Source of the DNA: Amyelois transitella | Lineage: Eukaryota > Arthropoda > Insecta > Lepidoptera > Pyralidae | Direction: 5' to 3' | NCBI RefSeq assembly: GCF_032362555.1 | Contig: NC_083518.1 | Location: 6,770,501-6,834,500, forward strand | DNA: 64,000 nucleotides | Shown here: positions 53,501 to 63,922 of the stretch, piece after piece | Numbering within the stretch: the first letter of the stretch is position 1 | Layout of the letters: every line of letters begins with the position of its first letter | Made by a program: the position numbers and the translations under genes | Notes under the pieces: model-generated | Databases searched by the model: none | What the model saw: the letters and a program-made list of their open reading frames with translations, nothing else | Told to the model about the DNA's origin: nothing

Positions 53501-56500
53501 TCAAATTCTCGCTGACGATTAAAAACACTCGACACAGTGGTCCTAAAATATTTTTATACACCGGTGTCCGCTGACATATTGTAGACGTAAACATTTTGAG
53601 CCGATAAGAAGCACTATGGGCTTGTTTGTTTGGGACCGCTGTGAATGCAAAATAAGCCAATAACTGGCGTTGTGAGCCAACGTGCAGTGTAGACTATGCT
53701 GTACTGGCATATTATCATGTAGTTAAGTAAATAAAAACAATAAAAGAGCCCTTTATTTTATTATCAAATACGCTTAAAATATTCTGAGATGTCGTTAAAG
53801 AGTTTCCAATCGTGTAAAATAATTAAAATTAAGTAAGTATATGATTTACACAAGCAGCATACCTACCTATTAATTTTCGCCATGTTTAGCCATTAGTCAC
53901 GTCTATATCCCTTACGGGGTAGACAGAGCCAATAGTCCCGAAAAGACTGAATGGCCACGTTCAGCTGCTCGGCTTAATGTTGGAATTGAGATCCAAATAG
54001 TGAAAGGTTGCTAGCCCATCGCCTAAAAAAAGGATCGCAATTTTATAAGCCTATCCCTCAGTCGCCTTTTACGACATCCATGGGAAAGAGATGGAGTGGT
54101 CCTATTCTTTTTTGTATTGGTGCCGGGAACCACACGGCACATAATGATGATCTATGAATAACACTCCTCTAACAGCTGATTGCTTTTAAGGCAGGTCAAT
54201 ATACCATACAATAGATGACTTTTAGTCATCTGTCTTGCATTTTGTAGAGATAACAGAATTTTTTATTACAACTTACAGAATAAACTGTCATCAACTGTAA
54301 CAGCCAAAAATATTGCCAGTCATAAAAGTTGCACTTAAAATTTATTTATTTCCGTCATTAATACAAAGGTAGTTAGTTAGTACTCCTCTTAAAGTATTTT
54401 GCAAAGAATTCTTATCTGAAAGATAGTATTGGCCCAATTTGCTTAGCGACCATAAAATAAACGACACGACCACGTCACAATGTCTCATTCGCGAGCACTC
54501 TTAACTGTAACACGAGAGACCAAGGTTCTGAACAATGAGGCGTGTTGAACAGTGAAGGTTTAAAAACAATGGCGGTTTTATTGCATATTTAGGCAACTAG
54601 AAACGATATCGGTGAATAAGTACTGTTAAATAATTATTTCTTCTACTTATTAGTGCAAATCGGTTTCTAATAGGTAACAGCATATTTTTAACGAATGAAT
54701 CAATAGATAATTAACAAGAGTTTATGCGGTAAGCGGTTGCGGTAGGTAGTGTTTAGACTCATTTTCAGTTTATTGAATAGTATATAATAAAGCCATAATA
54801 TAATATTTTATTAGTTTAGATAATACTAATCTTTAAGAAAAAATATTTCACTACATAGTGCATTTCTTTTAATTTAAATAAGTATATTTCCGAAATAGGT
54901 AATCTTTTCAAATAGTGTTACGAATTTTTTAGTACGTAATATTATAGTTAAGTAGGATTAACTTAGTATAGTGGAGGTTAGCATAAAAGATACACATTCA
55001 GATTTCATACAGGTAATATTTTTGTAATCCTTATGAAATCATACTGAAATATTAAAAAATATATGAAAAATATAATTAAGCATAAATAAGGATCTTATTG
55101 ATTACAAACTAAAACAAAATTAGTGGCAGCATTGTCATTATAAATGGCGATGTTGATTCTCTGAGCCAAATAACCTTCTTTAAAAAATATTGAAGAAAAT
55201 ATCTGCTAGGTTGCTGAAATAACTGATCGTTGTAGCTATCAAACTGCAAACTGATCTCAGTAAATGATATTTTTATCTGAAAGATAAATGTTTTTGACAT
55301 CCACCTTTATCTGATTTCTTGGCATCAAATATATATTGTATGTTTCGCAATGGCACGTAGGTAATCGCAAATATCGAAAAGAAGTCACAGTTTTTTTATT
55401 TATAGGTCACGTAGAGTAGAATAATAATTAATTTGTACTAATATAATAAGAAGGTACTATGTAGGTAAATATTAATGTAAGAAGTAAAAAGGTACTTCAT
55501 ATAATTTATTTGTGGTCCAGTTGCAATGGGTCTCTATGAAAAAAATCAGGTTGTTCAAAAGAAAATGCCATACACCATTAGGTGATCAAAATTTTTCCTA
55601 ATTCTTTGTTACCATGAGAATTTTCAGTACTCTTTTGTACCCTAATGAATCGTGAGTATCTGCAGGTATGCTTTTCAGTAAATTCAATCAGTTGCTTCAG
55701 CGGTGCTTTTACAGGATAATTGTAAAATGAATGAATATTAGTCAACACACTTTTTCATACAATAAAAAAATAAAAACGATATCTAAATAGCATGTTATTC
55801 CTGAAATGTCGATGAGTGGTCTCGAATTATCATATACAAATAAGTGCGTTGACCCACTCGAAACATTCGGCAGTGGCGTTCGAGAGCCAGATTATTTTTT
55901 GAAATGCTCCTCCAGTGGAGTGCCTTACTCACTAAACTGTTGTCATTAATTATTTTTATCGCTTATCTAACACTTTCGGCACTCACTCGTGCTTTCGATT
56001 GCTTGTACAACATTCAATGATCTGTCTTGTGTGACGGATTTGTTGTTTTTTTACTTAAGTACTGTTATATGCACTTTATGATTAGTTTCTTCTCACTTTG
56101 AATCACTGTACGAATATTAAGAAACGATGGTTTTACATTGTCTTCGCTTTTTAGCGTGATCAGAACTTATGTTAGGTACTAGATTTCAATCTAGACTAGA
56201 CAAAAACTTAATCTATTTGGGATTTGCCACTTCTTATTCCTTTATGAACACCATTACCTTGCTTTATTTGGGTTTGGATTTTAACTGTTTATCGTCTAAG
56301 AGTTTTAACATTGTGCTAAATAAGCTATTTGACACCATTAAATGTGACCCTAACTTAACTGAAAGTCTTCTTGCTCTCCTAATTTTAAATCCCAAATGTT
56401 TTTCGTACAAACAAACTATAGTTTGAAACAATCCATCACCATATCATTGTAAGTCATTTAAATCTCGAATTTTATTGTATCGTATGCTCACGCGCAGGGA

Positions 56501-58328
56501 TGTCACATTGCAAGGGGAGCGTCGCGGAACCAATCCGTCACCAATAGTTGCCATCATGCCAATGTCACAGATTATATAATGGCTCCCGATGCCACAGCTT
56601 ATGTAATTGTTCTTGAGGGCGTGAATGAAGCAGCTGCTGCCATCATTTTGCGACTGTTAGAAAGCCATTTGATTATTATTCTATGACAGTTTTGGATGTT
56701 ATTGTTCAAGGGGTGAAGTCATTTCATATTGATCTTGTGTATCAAATTATACTAATCAGTAATTAATATGACAGTAGCAAACTTATAAAATATCTATCTA
56801 TAACGGGAAGAACTGGACTTTTAACATCGAAGTATTAATTGTTCGATTGAGAATTGAAGAAATATTAATCATTAAGGCTGTTTTCTTAGTTATTCTATAA
56901 TACTAACTTTCAGCAGTAGGTAGTTTTACTACCTATTTCTTATTACCTAAATCTTTACATAGAAGAAGTTTAGTTAAATAATTACCTTAAAAATAATTAT
57001 CATGCCTTTATTGCATAGAATTTTTTACAAGAGATATATGATAAAGATGATTCTGCATTTCCTATTATAGAGATGGATACTCCCTATGTGACTGACTTTT
57101 ATTAAATTTCCTGAATGCGTTTATACGATCGTTGGACAAAGTATAAGGCAGCTGCCAGGGGGTAGGTGTGGCGCCGCTTACCCCTTCCCCCCGCGCCTCG
57201 CGTACAGCCCCTTAGTCGCCTACCACGCCCAGCGGCACCCTCCCGACCCCGTCGTGTGAAACTACCCCGAATCAACGAGGGGTGAAAGAACAATGTAATA
57301 TTTGCACCGATTTTTTCACGTCCATTATTTGTTTGACTGGATGCAAACGGCTCCTAGTTGGAGTTAAATAGAGCGCAACCCTTAGAGATTAAGTGGAGAT
57401 TTCAATGCGAGTGTTTAGTAGTACGGGCGAATTACAATTTGTAGTGGGTAGGTTTATGACACTGTTATGAAAATGGTTCTCACACTTCTAATTTAATGGG
57501 GTGGAGATTTTGTTTCTATCAATTTGAAATAGAAATAATTTAGTCAATTTCATTGTATTCGGGCCGTGTGGTTCCCAGAAAAAAAAAATAGGACCACTTC
57601 ATCTTTTCCATAGATTTCCTATCACTCTTTTCAAGATTGTTGGCTCCGTCTTCCCCGCAAGGGATATAGACGTGACGATATGTATGTATGTATGCAATTT
57701 GTCTTCAACTGGTATTCTTGTTGTTATAGGCGTTCTTGGTCAACAAGCGAGTCCAGACAGCACGTCCCGGGCCTCAGAACTCTCTTACGTAGGGGTATCT
57801 GCGTCCTCCCCGCCGATCACCGACCCCCGAACCGAGCACGACCACGACCACGACAACGACCACGACATCGAGCACGACGACGACGTCGATCTCGACCAGA
57901 CGTCGACCAACCTCGGCGACCCCAACCTCGCTCACAAGAAGCGAAAACGAAGAGTGTTATTCTCGAAGGCGCAAACGTACGAGCTCGAGAGGCGATTCCG
58001 ACAACAGAGGTATCTGTCGGCCCCTGAGAGAGAACATCTCGCTAGCCTCATACGTTTAACGCCTACTCAGGTTAAGATATGGTTCCAGAATCATAGGTAT
58101 AAGACGAAGCGGGCGGTTCAAGAGAAGGGTGCTCACGATTTGAACGTAGGTGGTTTAAACTCACCGCGGAGGGTGGCCGTGCCGGTGTTGGTGAAAGATG
58201 GCCGGCCATGTTTGGGTAAGCCGGACGGACTGCCTTCCTTGGGCATGTCGCTGCCTCCCTACCAACCCATGCACCACCAGCCTCCCGTGACCGGTCACGG
58301 CCCTCAACCCAACGGCTGTTGGTGGTGA
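50524..58328 (+). CDS. vnd: NK2-class homeobox factor vnd (NKX2-2 type)
   Basis: Transcription factor patterning the ventral neuroectoderm in insects. Exons 50524-50675, 53164-53384 and 57730-58328 join in frame to 323 residues. Residues 21-50 ([12 protein letters not shown] ... [10 protein letters not shown]) match the vnd-specific FLPWSPILLPPW region. The TN/eh1-like Groucho motif is FQISDILGL (65-73). An Asp/His-rich acidic stretch spans 160-181. The homeodomain (about 194-253) contains [20 protein letters not shown] and [14 protein letters not shown] with the NK2 hallmark Tyr54. The NK2-specific domain is [19 protein letters not shown] (269-287). SKAQT, RLTPTQ and this domain favour vnd/NKX2-2 over scro/NKX2-1. 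QQASPDSTS in front of the acidic region also recurs in Drosophila Vnd. The start at 50524 is the only in-frame ATG after the stop at 50428; an upstream exon remains possible. Confidence 0.95.
50972..51125. mobile_element. 154-bp TIR element (MITE-like)
   Basis: Starts GCCGATCAAAATTTCTAGAT and ends with the matching inverted copy (…TCTAGAAATTTTGATCGGC). The arms are 25 bp with one mismatch. The interior is non-coding with a GC-rich end. No target duplication was recognised, so the transposon superfamily is unknown. Confidence 0.7.
53118..53125 (-). promoter_or_regulatory. Candidate NK2-class binding site
   Basis: CCACTTGA reads TCAAGTGG on the other strand, the preferred NK2/NKX2 core. It lies 39 bp before vnd exon 2. 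An 8-bp match alone is weak; it is noted because vnd autoregulates in Drosophila. Confidence 0.3.
53894..54417 (-). repeat. R1 repeat, longest - copy
   Basis: The reverse complement of the copy at 47611-48150 over its whole length. It starts GTCACGTCTATATCCC, contains GGGAAAGAGATGGAGTGGTC, GTGCCGGGAACCACACGGC and CAACTGTAACAGCCAAAAAT, and ends AAAGAATTCTTATCT. It lies inside vnd intron 2. Confidence 0.85.
55105..55195 (-). pseudogene. Retroelement C-terminal remnant
   Basis: The - strand reads [18 protein letters not shown], the same L.QRI.IAI...NAA motif as at 49690 and 27000. It is a fragment in vnd intron 2. Confidence 0.55.
56480..56700. other. Candidate non-coding regulatory block in vnd intron 2
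   Basis: A 200-bp stretch of balanced composition with no repeat-family match. It contains CCAATCCGTCACCAATAG, ATTATATAATGG and TTATGTAATTG (homeodomain-type AT cores) and GCAGCTGCTG (E-box). It could be an enhancer; no direct evidence. Confidence 0.25.
57140..57290. other. GC-rich block upstream of vnd exon 3
   Basis: Strongly C-rich on the + strand (GCCGCTTACCCCTTCCCCC, CCCAGCGGCACCCTCCCGAC). No frame gives a recognisable peptide, and vnd exons 2 and 3 already join in phase, so it is not needed as an exon. It may be a regulatory element or the GC-rich end of a repeat. Confidence 0.3.
57563..57696 (+). repeat. R1 repeat, internally deleted
   Basis: GGGCCGTGTGGTTCCCAGA, AATAGGACCACTTCATC, TTGTTGGCTCCGTCTTCCCC and GGGATATAGACGTGACGATA, with a TATGTATGTATGTATG tail. 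The middle of R1 is missing. It ends 34 bp before vnd exon 3. Confidence 0.8.
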
Positions 58329-59040
58329 TTCATGAACATTTCACAATACAGTGGTATGCTAGTCGACGTGGCGGTCCGCTCACAAATGTCGTGATAAGCA
58401 ATAAAATTTTCCTATTACAGATAGCATCGTTGTGTCCGACAATTGTGAGTTGACCGCGACATTTATATCGTATTTTGTATAATTAATTTATGTTACTGGT
58501 TAACAAATGTACGCCATAGGCAATGTTTAGGTTTCAAAATGATTGCGATGTTTCGGTTCTAAAGCATTTCGAATACTATGGTACTGGTATTAGCCAAAGG
58601 TATCTGGAGTTCCTAATTTGTATTATAGTAACTAAAATAAAGTTAGAATCGATTGATCTTAAAATGATTGCGCCAAATAATTTGGATCGAGTTCAAATAA
58701 TTTAGGCTTCGAATGCATTCCATCTTGTTTTCGATATTGTAATTAATGTAAAAAGTACTGTGAAAAGCTAGCTAAGTAATATTATGAAAAATGACCAGAT
58801 TTTATCAGAATGCAATATTTAGTCATAAGATTCAGTATTACCATAGTCGAATATAGTTGTGTAGAAGATATTTATATTATATTCCATATATAATTTATAT
58901 TAATCTAATACTAGTATGTAGTGATAAAAATGATACTAAAATGTATTGTTTACGCTGTAAATAATAAGATTACCTAAAACATATTTTCGTCGAAAGTTAC
59001 CACAAGTATGTAAATTTACCCAATAAGTACTTACCTATAT
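58329..59040 (+). other. vnd 3' UTR
   Basis: AT-rich DNA after TGA at 58326-58328. Poly(A) signals AATAAA lie at 58400-58405 (very close to the stop) and 58636-58641. No gene is seen in this stretch. Confidence 0.5.
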
Positions 59041-59245
59041 AGAGCGTCGGTGGTCGAATCCGTAAGGTGCCTGGTCAAAACACGGTTCCGCATAAAGACA
59101 TCGGTTCAAATCCCACCGCGACCATGTACTTACCAATGACTTTTTTCGAAGTTATGTACGTTGGTTTGATAACTAACCGATGCTCTTAAGGTGAGGGTAA
59201 ACATAACGTAAGGAAAACTGCACATTAAGGCAACTGGATGTGTAA
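59041..59245 (+). mobile_element. R2 tRNA-derived SINE, 5' part with head
   Basis: The head GAGCGTCGGTGGTCGAATCC ... ACATCGGTTCAAATCCCACC has a perfect box B (GGTTCAAATCC) and a near box A (TGGTCGAATCC). The body then reads AACCGATGCTCTTAAGGTG, AGGAAAACTGCACATTAAGG and CAACTGGATGTGTAATG. It is cut off by an R3 copy at 59252. Confidence 0.75.
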
Positions 59246-59251
59246 TGATAA

Positions 59252-59335
59252 ATAAATAAATATGGGACAAATTACACAGATTGAGTTAGTAAAAGTTCTT
59301 TTCTCATCATGCCCTGGCTGAAATTCGAACTCAGG
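59252..59335 (-). repeat. R3 SINE, internally deleted
   Basis: ATGGGACAAATTACACAGAT and TTGAGTTAGT jump directly to AAAAGTTCTTTTCTCATC, ATGCCCTGGCTG and AAATTCGAACTC (box B reversed). The middle of R3 is deleted. Confidence 0.75.
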
Positions 59336-59428
59336 AAGAAGAACCATAAGGTTCTTCTTTCTAAGTTCGAAGTATATATTTAAAACCTAGTATTCCGTTA
59401 TGTAGATAACTACATAACGGAATACTAG
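59336..59428. repeat. Two adjacent perfect hairpins with ATAA loops
   Basis: Hairpin 1 (59336-59359): AAGAAGAACC, loop ATAA, GGTTCTTCTT. Hairpin 2 (59387-59428): 19-bp arms CTAGTATTCCGTTATGTAG and the reverse complement, loop ATAA. Both are perfect, lie 27 bp apart and follow directly on an R3 copy. Confidence 0.9.
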
Positions 59429-59919
59429 ATTTCAATTTATTTAAAAAATCCATAGATTATAATCTATAGAGCAGTATACAAGTAAAAATTATAATTAACG
59501 ATGATGAACAACACGTGTTACATGTAAATTATTGTCAAAGTATTAAATTGATTGATTGCAAATATATATTTTTGTTTATTTACCTTTTTTTAAGCATTTT
59601 TGCATAGAATTTTTTTCTATGATTACTTCATTTGCATATTGACTAATACCCCTTCATACCATTTCTTACCTATTTCATCATGATCCAGTTATTGAGGGAG
59701 TAAGGACAATTTTAAACAAATCAGAGTCAGCACAATCGGTTCAGCCGATTCCCATTGTAATTAAAAAAGCATACATCATATAATAATTAAATAAATTTTA
59801 ACTAATTATAAAAAAATCGCATTATTCATTATACTATTTATGACCACGGATCTTTTTAACATGGTTCGAAACATCAGAGATAAAATACCAAACGCTAATT
59901 TCATGTGTAAGCACCTAAT

Positions 59920-60120
59920 AAATAGAATATACGGGACATATTATCTACACAGATTGAGTAGCCTCGAAGCTCGAGACTTGTGTTACGAAATATGATACTA
60001 ACTCAACGACACTAAATTTTTTAATAAATACTTATAAAGTTTAACATCTAAGACCCAGGCCAACCAGAAAAAGTTTGTTTCTCATCATGCCCTGGTAAGG
60101 ATTTGAACCCAGGCCGGGAC
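59920..60120 (-). repeat. R3 SINE copy
   Basis: ATACGGGACATATTATCTAC, GATTGAGTAGCCTCGAAGC, AGACTTGTGTTACGAAAT, then TTTGTTTCTCATCATGCCC and GGATTTGAACCC (box B reversed). The tRNA-like 5' end beyond box B is lost. Confidence 0.75.
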
Positions 60121-60154
60121 ATACTACTGCGGTTGCCAAGAACACAAGAATTAT

Positions 60155-60210
60155 TGAAGTTCGGTTTGCTCTGTCTACCCGTAAGGAATAAAAACGCGAT
60201 TGTAAGTATG
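60155..60210 (+). repeat. R1 3'-end fragment
   Basis: TTGCTCTGTCTACCCGTAAG, GAATAAAAACGCGATTGTAA, GTATG is the extreme R1 3' end. Confidence 0.5.
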
Positions 60211-60444
60211 AGTCCATCCACGGCCAGGCGGGCCGCTGTGACCGATCATTGTTTGCCGGTCCAATATTTACCGATCCCGAGATATCTAATCGCGGCTGCC
60301 GACGTGATAGCTGCGACCTGATTACTGTACACCTCATAGGTACTATTTCTCCACCTGTTTCATTTATAACCACACATAGCCTTTCTATAATATAATATAT
60401 ATTATAATATTTTTTATAGAAACCTTTTTCTGAGTTCTTGAGCT

Positions 60445-60635
60445 AATTGATGCTTTTACGGTGAGGGAAAACATTGTGAGGAAACTTACCTGCACATTTA
60501 AGGCAACTGAATGTGTAACCTAATCCACTACCTGCATAGGTTGCTTATCACTAAGTGCAAAAAACAGCGCGCCCCGGTACTTTTCCAAAGAAGATCTAAC
60601 CGGGACTAACGCCAGGAGGAAGAACAAGTCTTTTT
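60445..60635 (+). repeat. R2 SINE, 3' part
   Basis: CTAATTGATGCTTTTACGG, TGAGGGAAAACATTGTGAGG and ACATTTAAGGCAACTGAATG, ending AACCGGGACTAACGCCAGGA and GGAAGAA. Together with 59041 it shows the two halves of the family. Confidence 0.7.
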
Positions 60636-60639
60636 CTTA

Positions 60640-63600
60640 TTTTTTTATAAAAATTTTTTGCACTCATCATCTTGTCAGATCCTTTTTTTTAACCCATCAT
60701 CATTGTCCTTGATGAGGTCTTGTAATTTAAGTATTTACTCATTTTCTTTGTGTTTTTTATGTGGTCAATTAGAGTTATTGTTTTGTATCCTCCAGGCTGT
60801 AATACTCGCTGGGCTCTTACCACTTTGTAAAAGACAATAATTCCCCTTTGATCACGATTTGAGAAGGTAGCTAAGTTTGATCTCATTCTACTTGTTGCTT
60901 ACATTTCTCAGATCTATGAGTCAATGCCATTCCTAAACGATGACGTCATCAGTTTACATAAAATGAATGTTCACGAGTTTGCTAAGACCTCTCGTTATTC
61001 TCGTTACGTTACCATGGCACATGTTTTTTTTTGTTGTGGAAAAATCTGAAGAGATAAAATTATATCAGAGTTGTATCACACTTCTAATACAAAATAGTTT
61101 CTTATCAATATTTTCTGTAATGAGACCGTACAGGAAAAATAAAAGTAAAATGCCATTCTAGTCTTTCGATCCTACGGTGACACAGCACACAATACAATTT
61201 CAATAAATGACTAAATTTTTGTTTTATTAATATACATACCTAAGATTTATACAGTTTAAATCTATATAAATGTAAAGGTTTGTTTAAAAATAAAGAAATT
61301 TTAGTAAGAAAAGCTATGGGTGGAGATGTACTACATAAGTAAGTAGACACAATAAAAGTAAATTCAAACAAAGCTGTACTATGTGTGTACTATGTACCTA
61401 TGTAAGTACTTAGGTACGTCATGATAAAAACAAGAACAATAATAATATTGTTTCACGTGAATCTTTGGCAGTATATCTATTTCACTTAACTAAATCCGGA
61501 CCGTTTTGGACCGTTTTATCATTATATACCTATTTAGATAGTAATGAAACGCTTTCTTTTAACTAGATATGTTCCGGTATAATATGGTTATAATAATAAT
61601 ATGGCTTTTTCTATCTTACTGCGGCATATGCGAATCAAACTTTATTATTTTTGACTTCCCAAAGAAATTAAAAAGAAAATTAAATAATCTGGATGTTAGA
61701 ATGTAGATACGAGTAAGTTAGAATGTTACATTGTGCTGACTGTATTTTTTATTCCGAATAGTAAAATAGAGTAGACACATTGCTGACACAAGTATCGATA
61801 TAATTCCAGTTTTTATCCGCATGTGTAGAGGTGTTTATCCGTGCAAAAGAAGTATGTAGGTATAACGCCTTCTCTGAATCGTTTGGGAATACATTCAACA
61901 AAGCGATGCCGTTTATTAAATAAATAATAACAGTGTACAATGGAAGACGGCGGTAGCTCGACAATGGCCAGACAAACTGAGAATTAATTTCGATAAATTC
62001 TCAACGCCTTTGATAGATCGCGGCTTCTCTTTGGTATTTTAAATTTGACCCGTCCAATAAAATAAATTTTGTTTTCTTAGTTTTCGAAACGAAACACATT
62101 CTATAAAGATGACGTTTTTAGACATTTAATTTTCATTTATTTATTATGCGGTCAATGTAGAACTCTATTATGCTATGGTTAAGTTAAGTGCTTTCCACCT
62201 TTTCCTTTCTTTCTTTCTGGTTATTTTAATAACATATTGGTCGTTACTCTGGCAATAATTAATCTAGTCAAAGGACCATCGTGCAAGCGTGTGTGATCAA
62301 TTTACCTGGTCAAAGGTTTATTTTGTCTCATCGTCTCCGCTCTAGAACTATTCAAAAATTATCAATTTTTTTCCAGCAGGTATTCCCGAAAAACTAACGT
62401 GCACCGGTTTTACTTATTAATAGGTATACTTCCTTTTACGCGGTACTTGGTTCAGATTTTCTTAAAAAAATTAAGTAAGTTTTTAAAAATGTATTCGTTC
62501 AAAATTTAGAATCTTTGGTAGAACGGATGATCACGACGCCTTCATGATTACACATAAAATATGGATTTCTATTTATAGAGGCAACGGGAGCAATCTTTCT
62601 TGAAAGAGATGCAAGAAGAGCTGTGCTGTTGAATTGAGCGTAAAGCCGATTAGCACACAACAGCCTTTCTGAGCCCAATTGTGATTTGGTTCCGTCGCCC
62701 GTGAGACTCAGTTTGTTTTTATAGAACACACACCCAATCGCAATGGTGGTGTGAAATGTACTCGTATAATTGTGCACTCAACTGCAGGGTCTGCCTGCAG
62801 GTAGTTTAAATACATGTACTTACTTAATTCTTGTATATAAAAAAGGAAAAACCGACTGAAATATGTATGTAAATACACAGCACACACACGGCTGAAATAA
62901 TTGAATGGTTTTAATTTTTGTATGTTGTTTTGATAAGATTGTTGGGGATGACCAGAAAGGTCGGGTAAAAATGTTTCTTTCATATGTAATGTTATTTTTT
63001 TTAATATTGTTGGATTTTTCGTTTTATCAGTGAAAAAGTTAAAAAAATCTTTTTTATTTTATTTTATCTTGCCGCTATATAGGGGCATTTCTGGAACAAG
63101 GAGAGCTGCGGGTCTACTGGGCTTTACGAATAGAGATGATGAAAACAAGTTTTATTAGTTGCCAGTTGATTCGTATAACAATTGCACTTTGTTGTGAACG
63201 GTTTTTTGTGCTGAAAACAATTTATTCTAACCAGGGTTAGGTATGAATTATAAGGAACTAGAATTAGAACTACCTGTTTTCGTTCATAAATGTAGGTAAG
63301 TAAGTACCTACCCAATCTCTAAATGCTCGGCTTTAATAATCACGGTTTTCTTCTGAAACTGGACGCGGAATAAATGTAGTTGTACTACTTACTTTAGGTA
63401 ATCAAATTTCATTAATCATAATTATGATGTTATTAGTTTACTAAAACTATTTCTTCCAAGACTTTATAAGCAGATATGATTCATATTTTACCTTAATATT
63501 TTTCCCAACTAATATCATCGATTTGTTTTCTTTGTGTGACCGGTTGCAGAATGTGACATGGACTAATAAGTGCTTCATGGTTATGACTCCACATTATTAA

Positions 63601-63842
63601 CGTGGACTACCCTTACGGTTTTTCATAGCATTTCATCCCTTATCCCTCAATATTCACGAACTATAATCCTGTGACGATATTCACGATAAATTGCTCGTGA
63701 TAGAGGCATGAATTGATCTCGGGTGGATGATATTAAAACGTTTTGGGTTTTATTATGTCGTGATAGAGTATATTTTGTTATGTGAGATTTCCCGGAAGTA
63801 GCATATGAAACACACAATATTGTCGATGTAAGCAATAACGTT
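60640..63842. other. Right-hand intergenic region
   Basis: About 3.2 kb of AT-rich DNA with no recognised gene. Open frames are short and uncharacteristic. A slightly GC-richer patch at 62570-62720 may be regulatory; nothing specific supports it. Confidence 0.4.
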
Positions 63843-63922
63843 ATGATGGACGAGGCCGCGTATCTCTGGTCAGCACGCAGTCGACTTGAAGAGATAAGCG
63901 AAGAGAGCTTTACACTTTACAC
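63843..63922 (+). CDS. Candidate first coding exon of an unknown gene (cut by window)
   Basis: ATG opens MMDEAAYLWSARSRLEEISE followed by ESFTLY, 26 codons with balanced composition in AT-rich DNA. It reaches a consensus donor AC|GTAAGC, phase 2. No in-frame stop lies before the donor; the next in-frame codon is TAA if unspliced. The peptide is acidic and likely helical, with no recognised domain. The rest would lie beyond the window. It could be chance. Confidence 0.3.

Larger units (their letters stand above)
53385..57729 (+). other. vnd intron 2
   Basis: A 4.3-kb phase-1 intron. It contains a long R1 copy (53894-54417, -), a retroelement remnant (55105-55195, -), a mixed-composition candidate regulatory block (56480-56700), a GC-rich block (57140-57290), a TTAAGTGG NK2-type site at 57394 and an R1 fragment (57563-57696, +). 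The open frame at 56169-56426 is AT-rich and unrecognised. Confidence 0.5.

Noticed and set aside
53091..53660. 189-codon open frame on the - strand
   Set aside because: It is the antisense shadow of vnd exon 2, whose + frame matches the TN motif and joins neighbouring exons in phase.
60041..60373. 110-codon frame on the - strand
   Set aside because: Overlaps the R3 SINE and an R1 end; the remaining peptide is unfamiliar.
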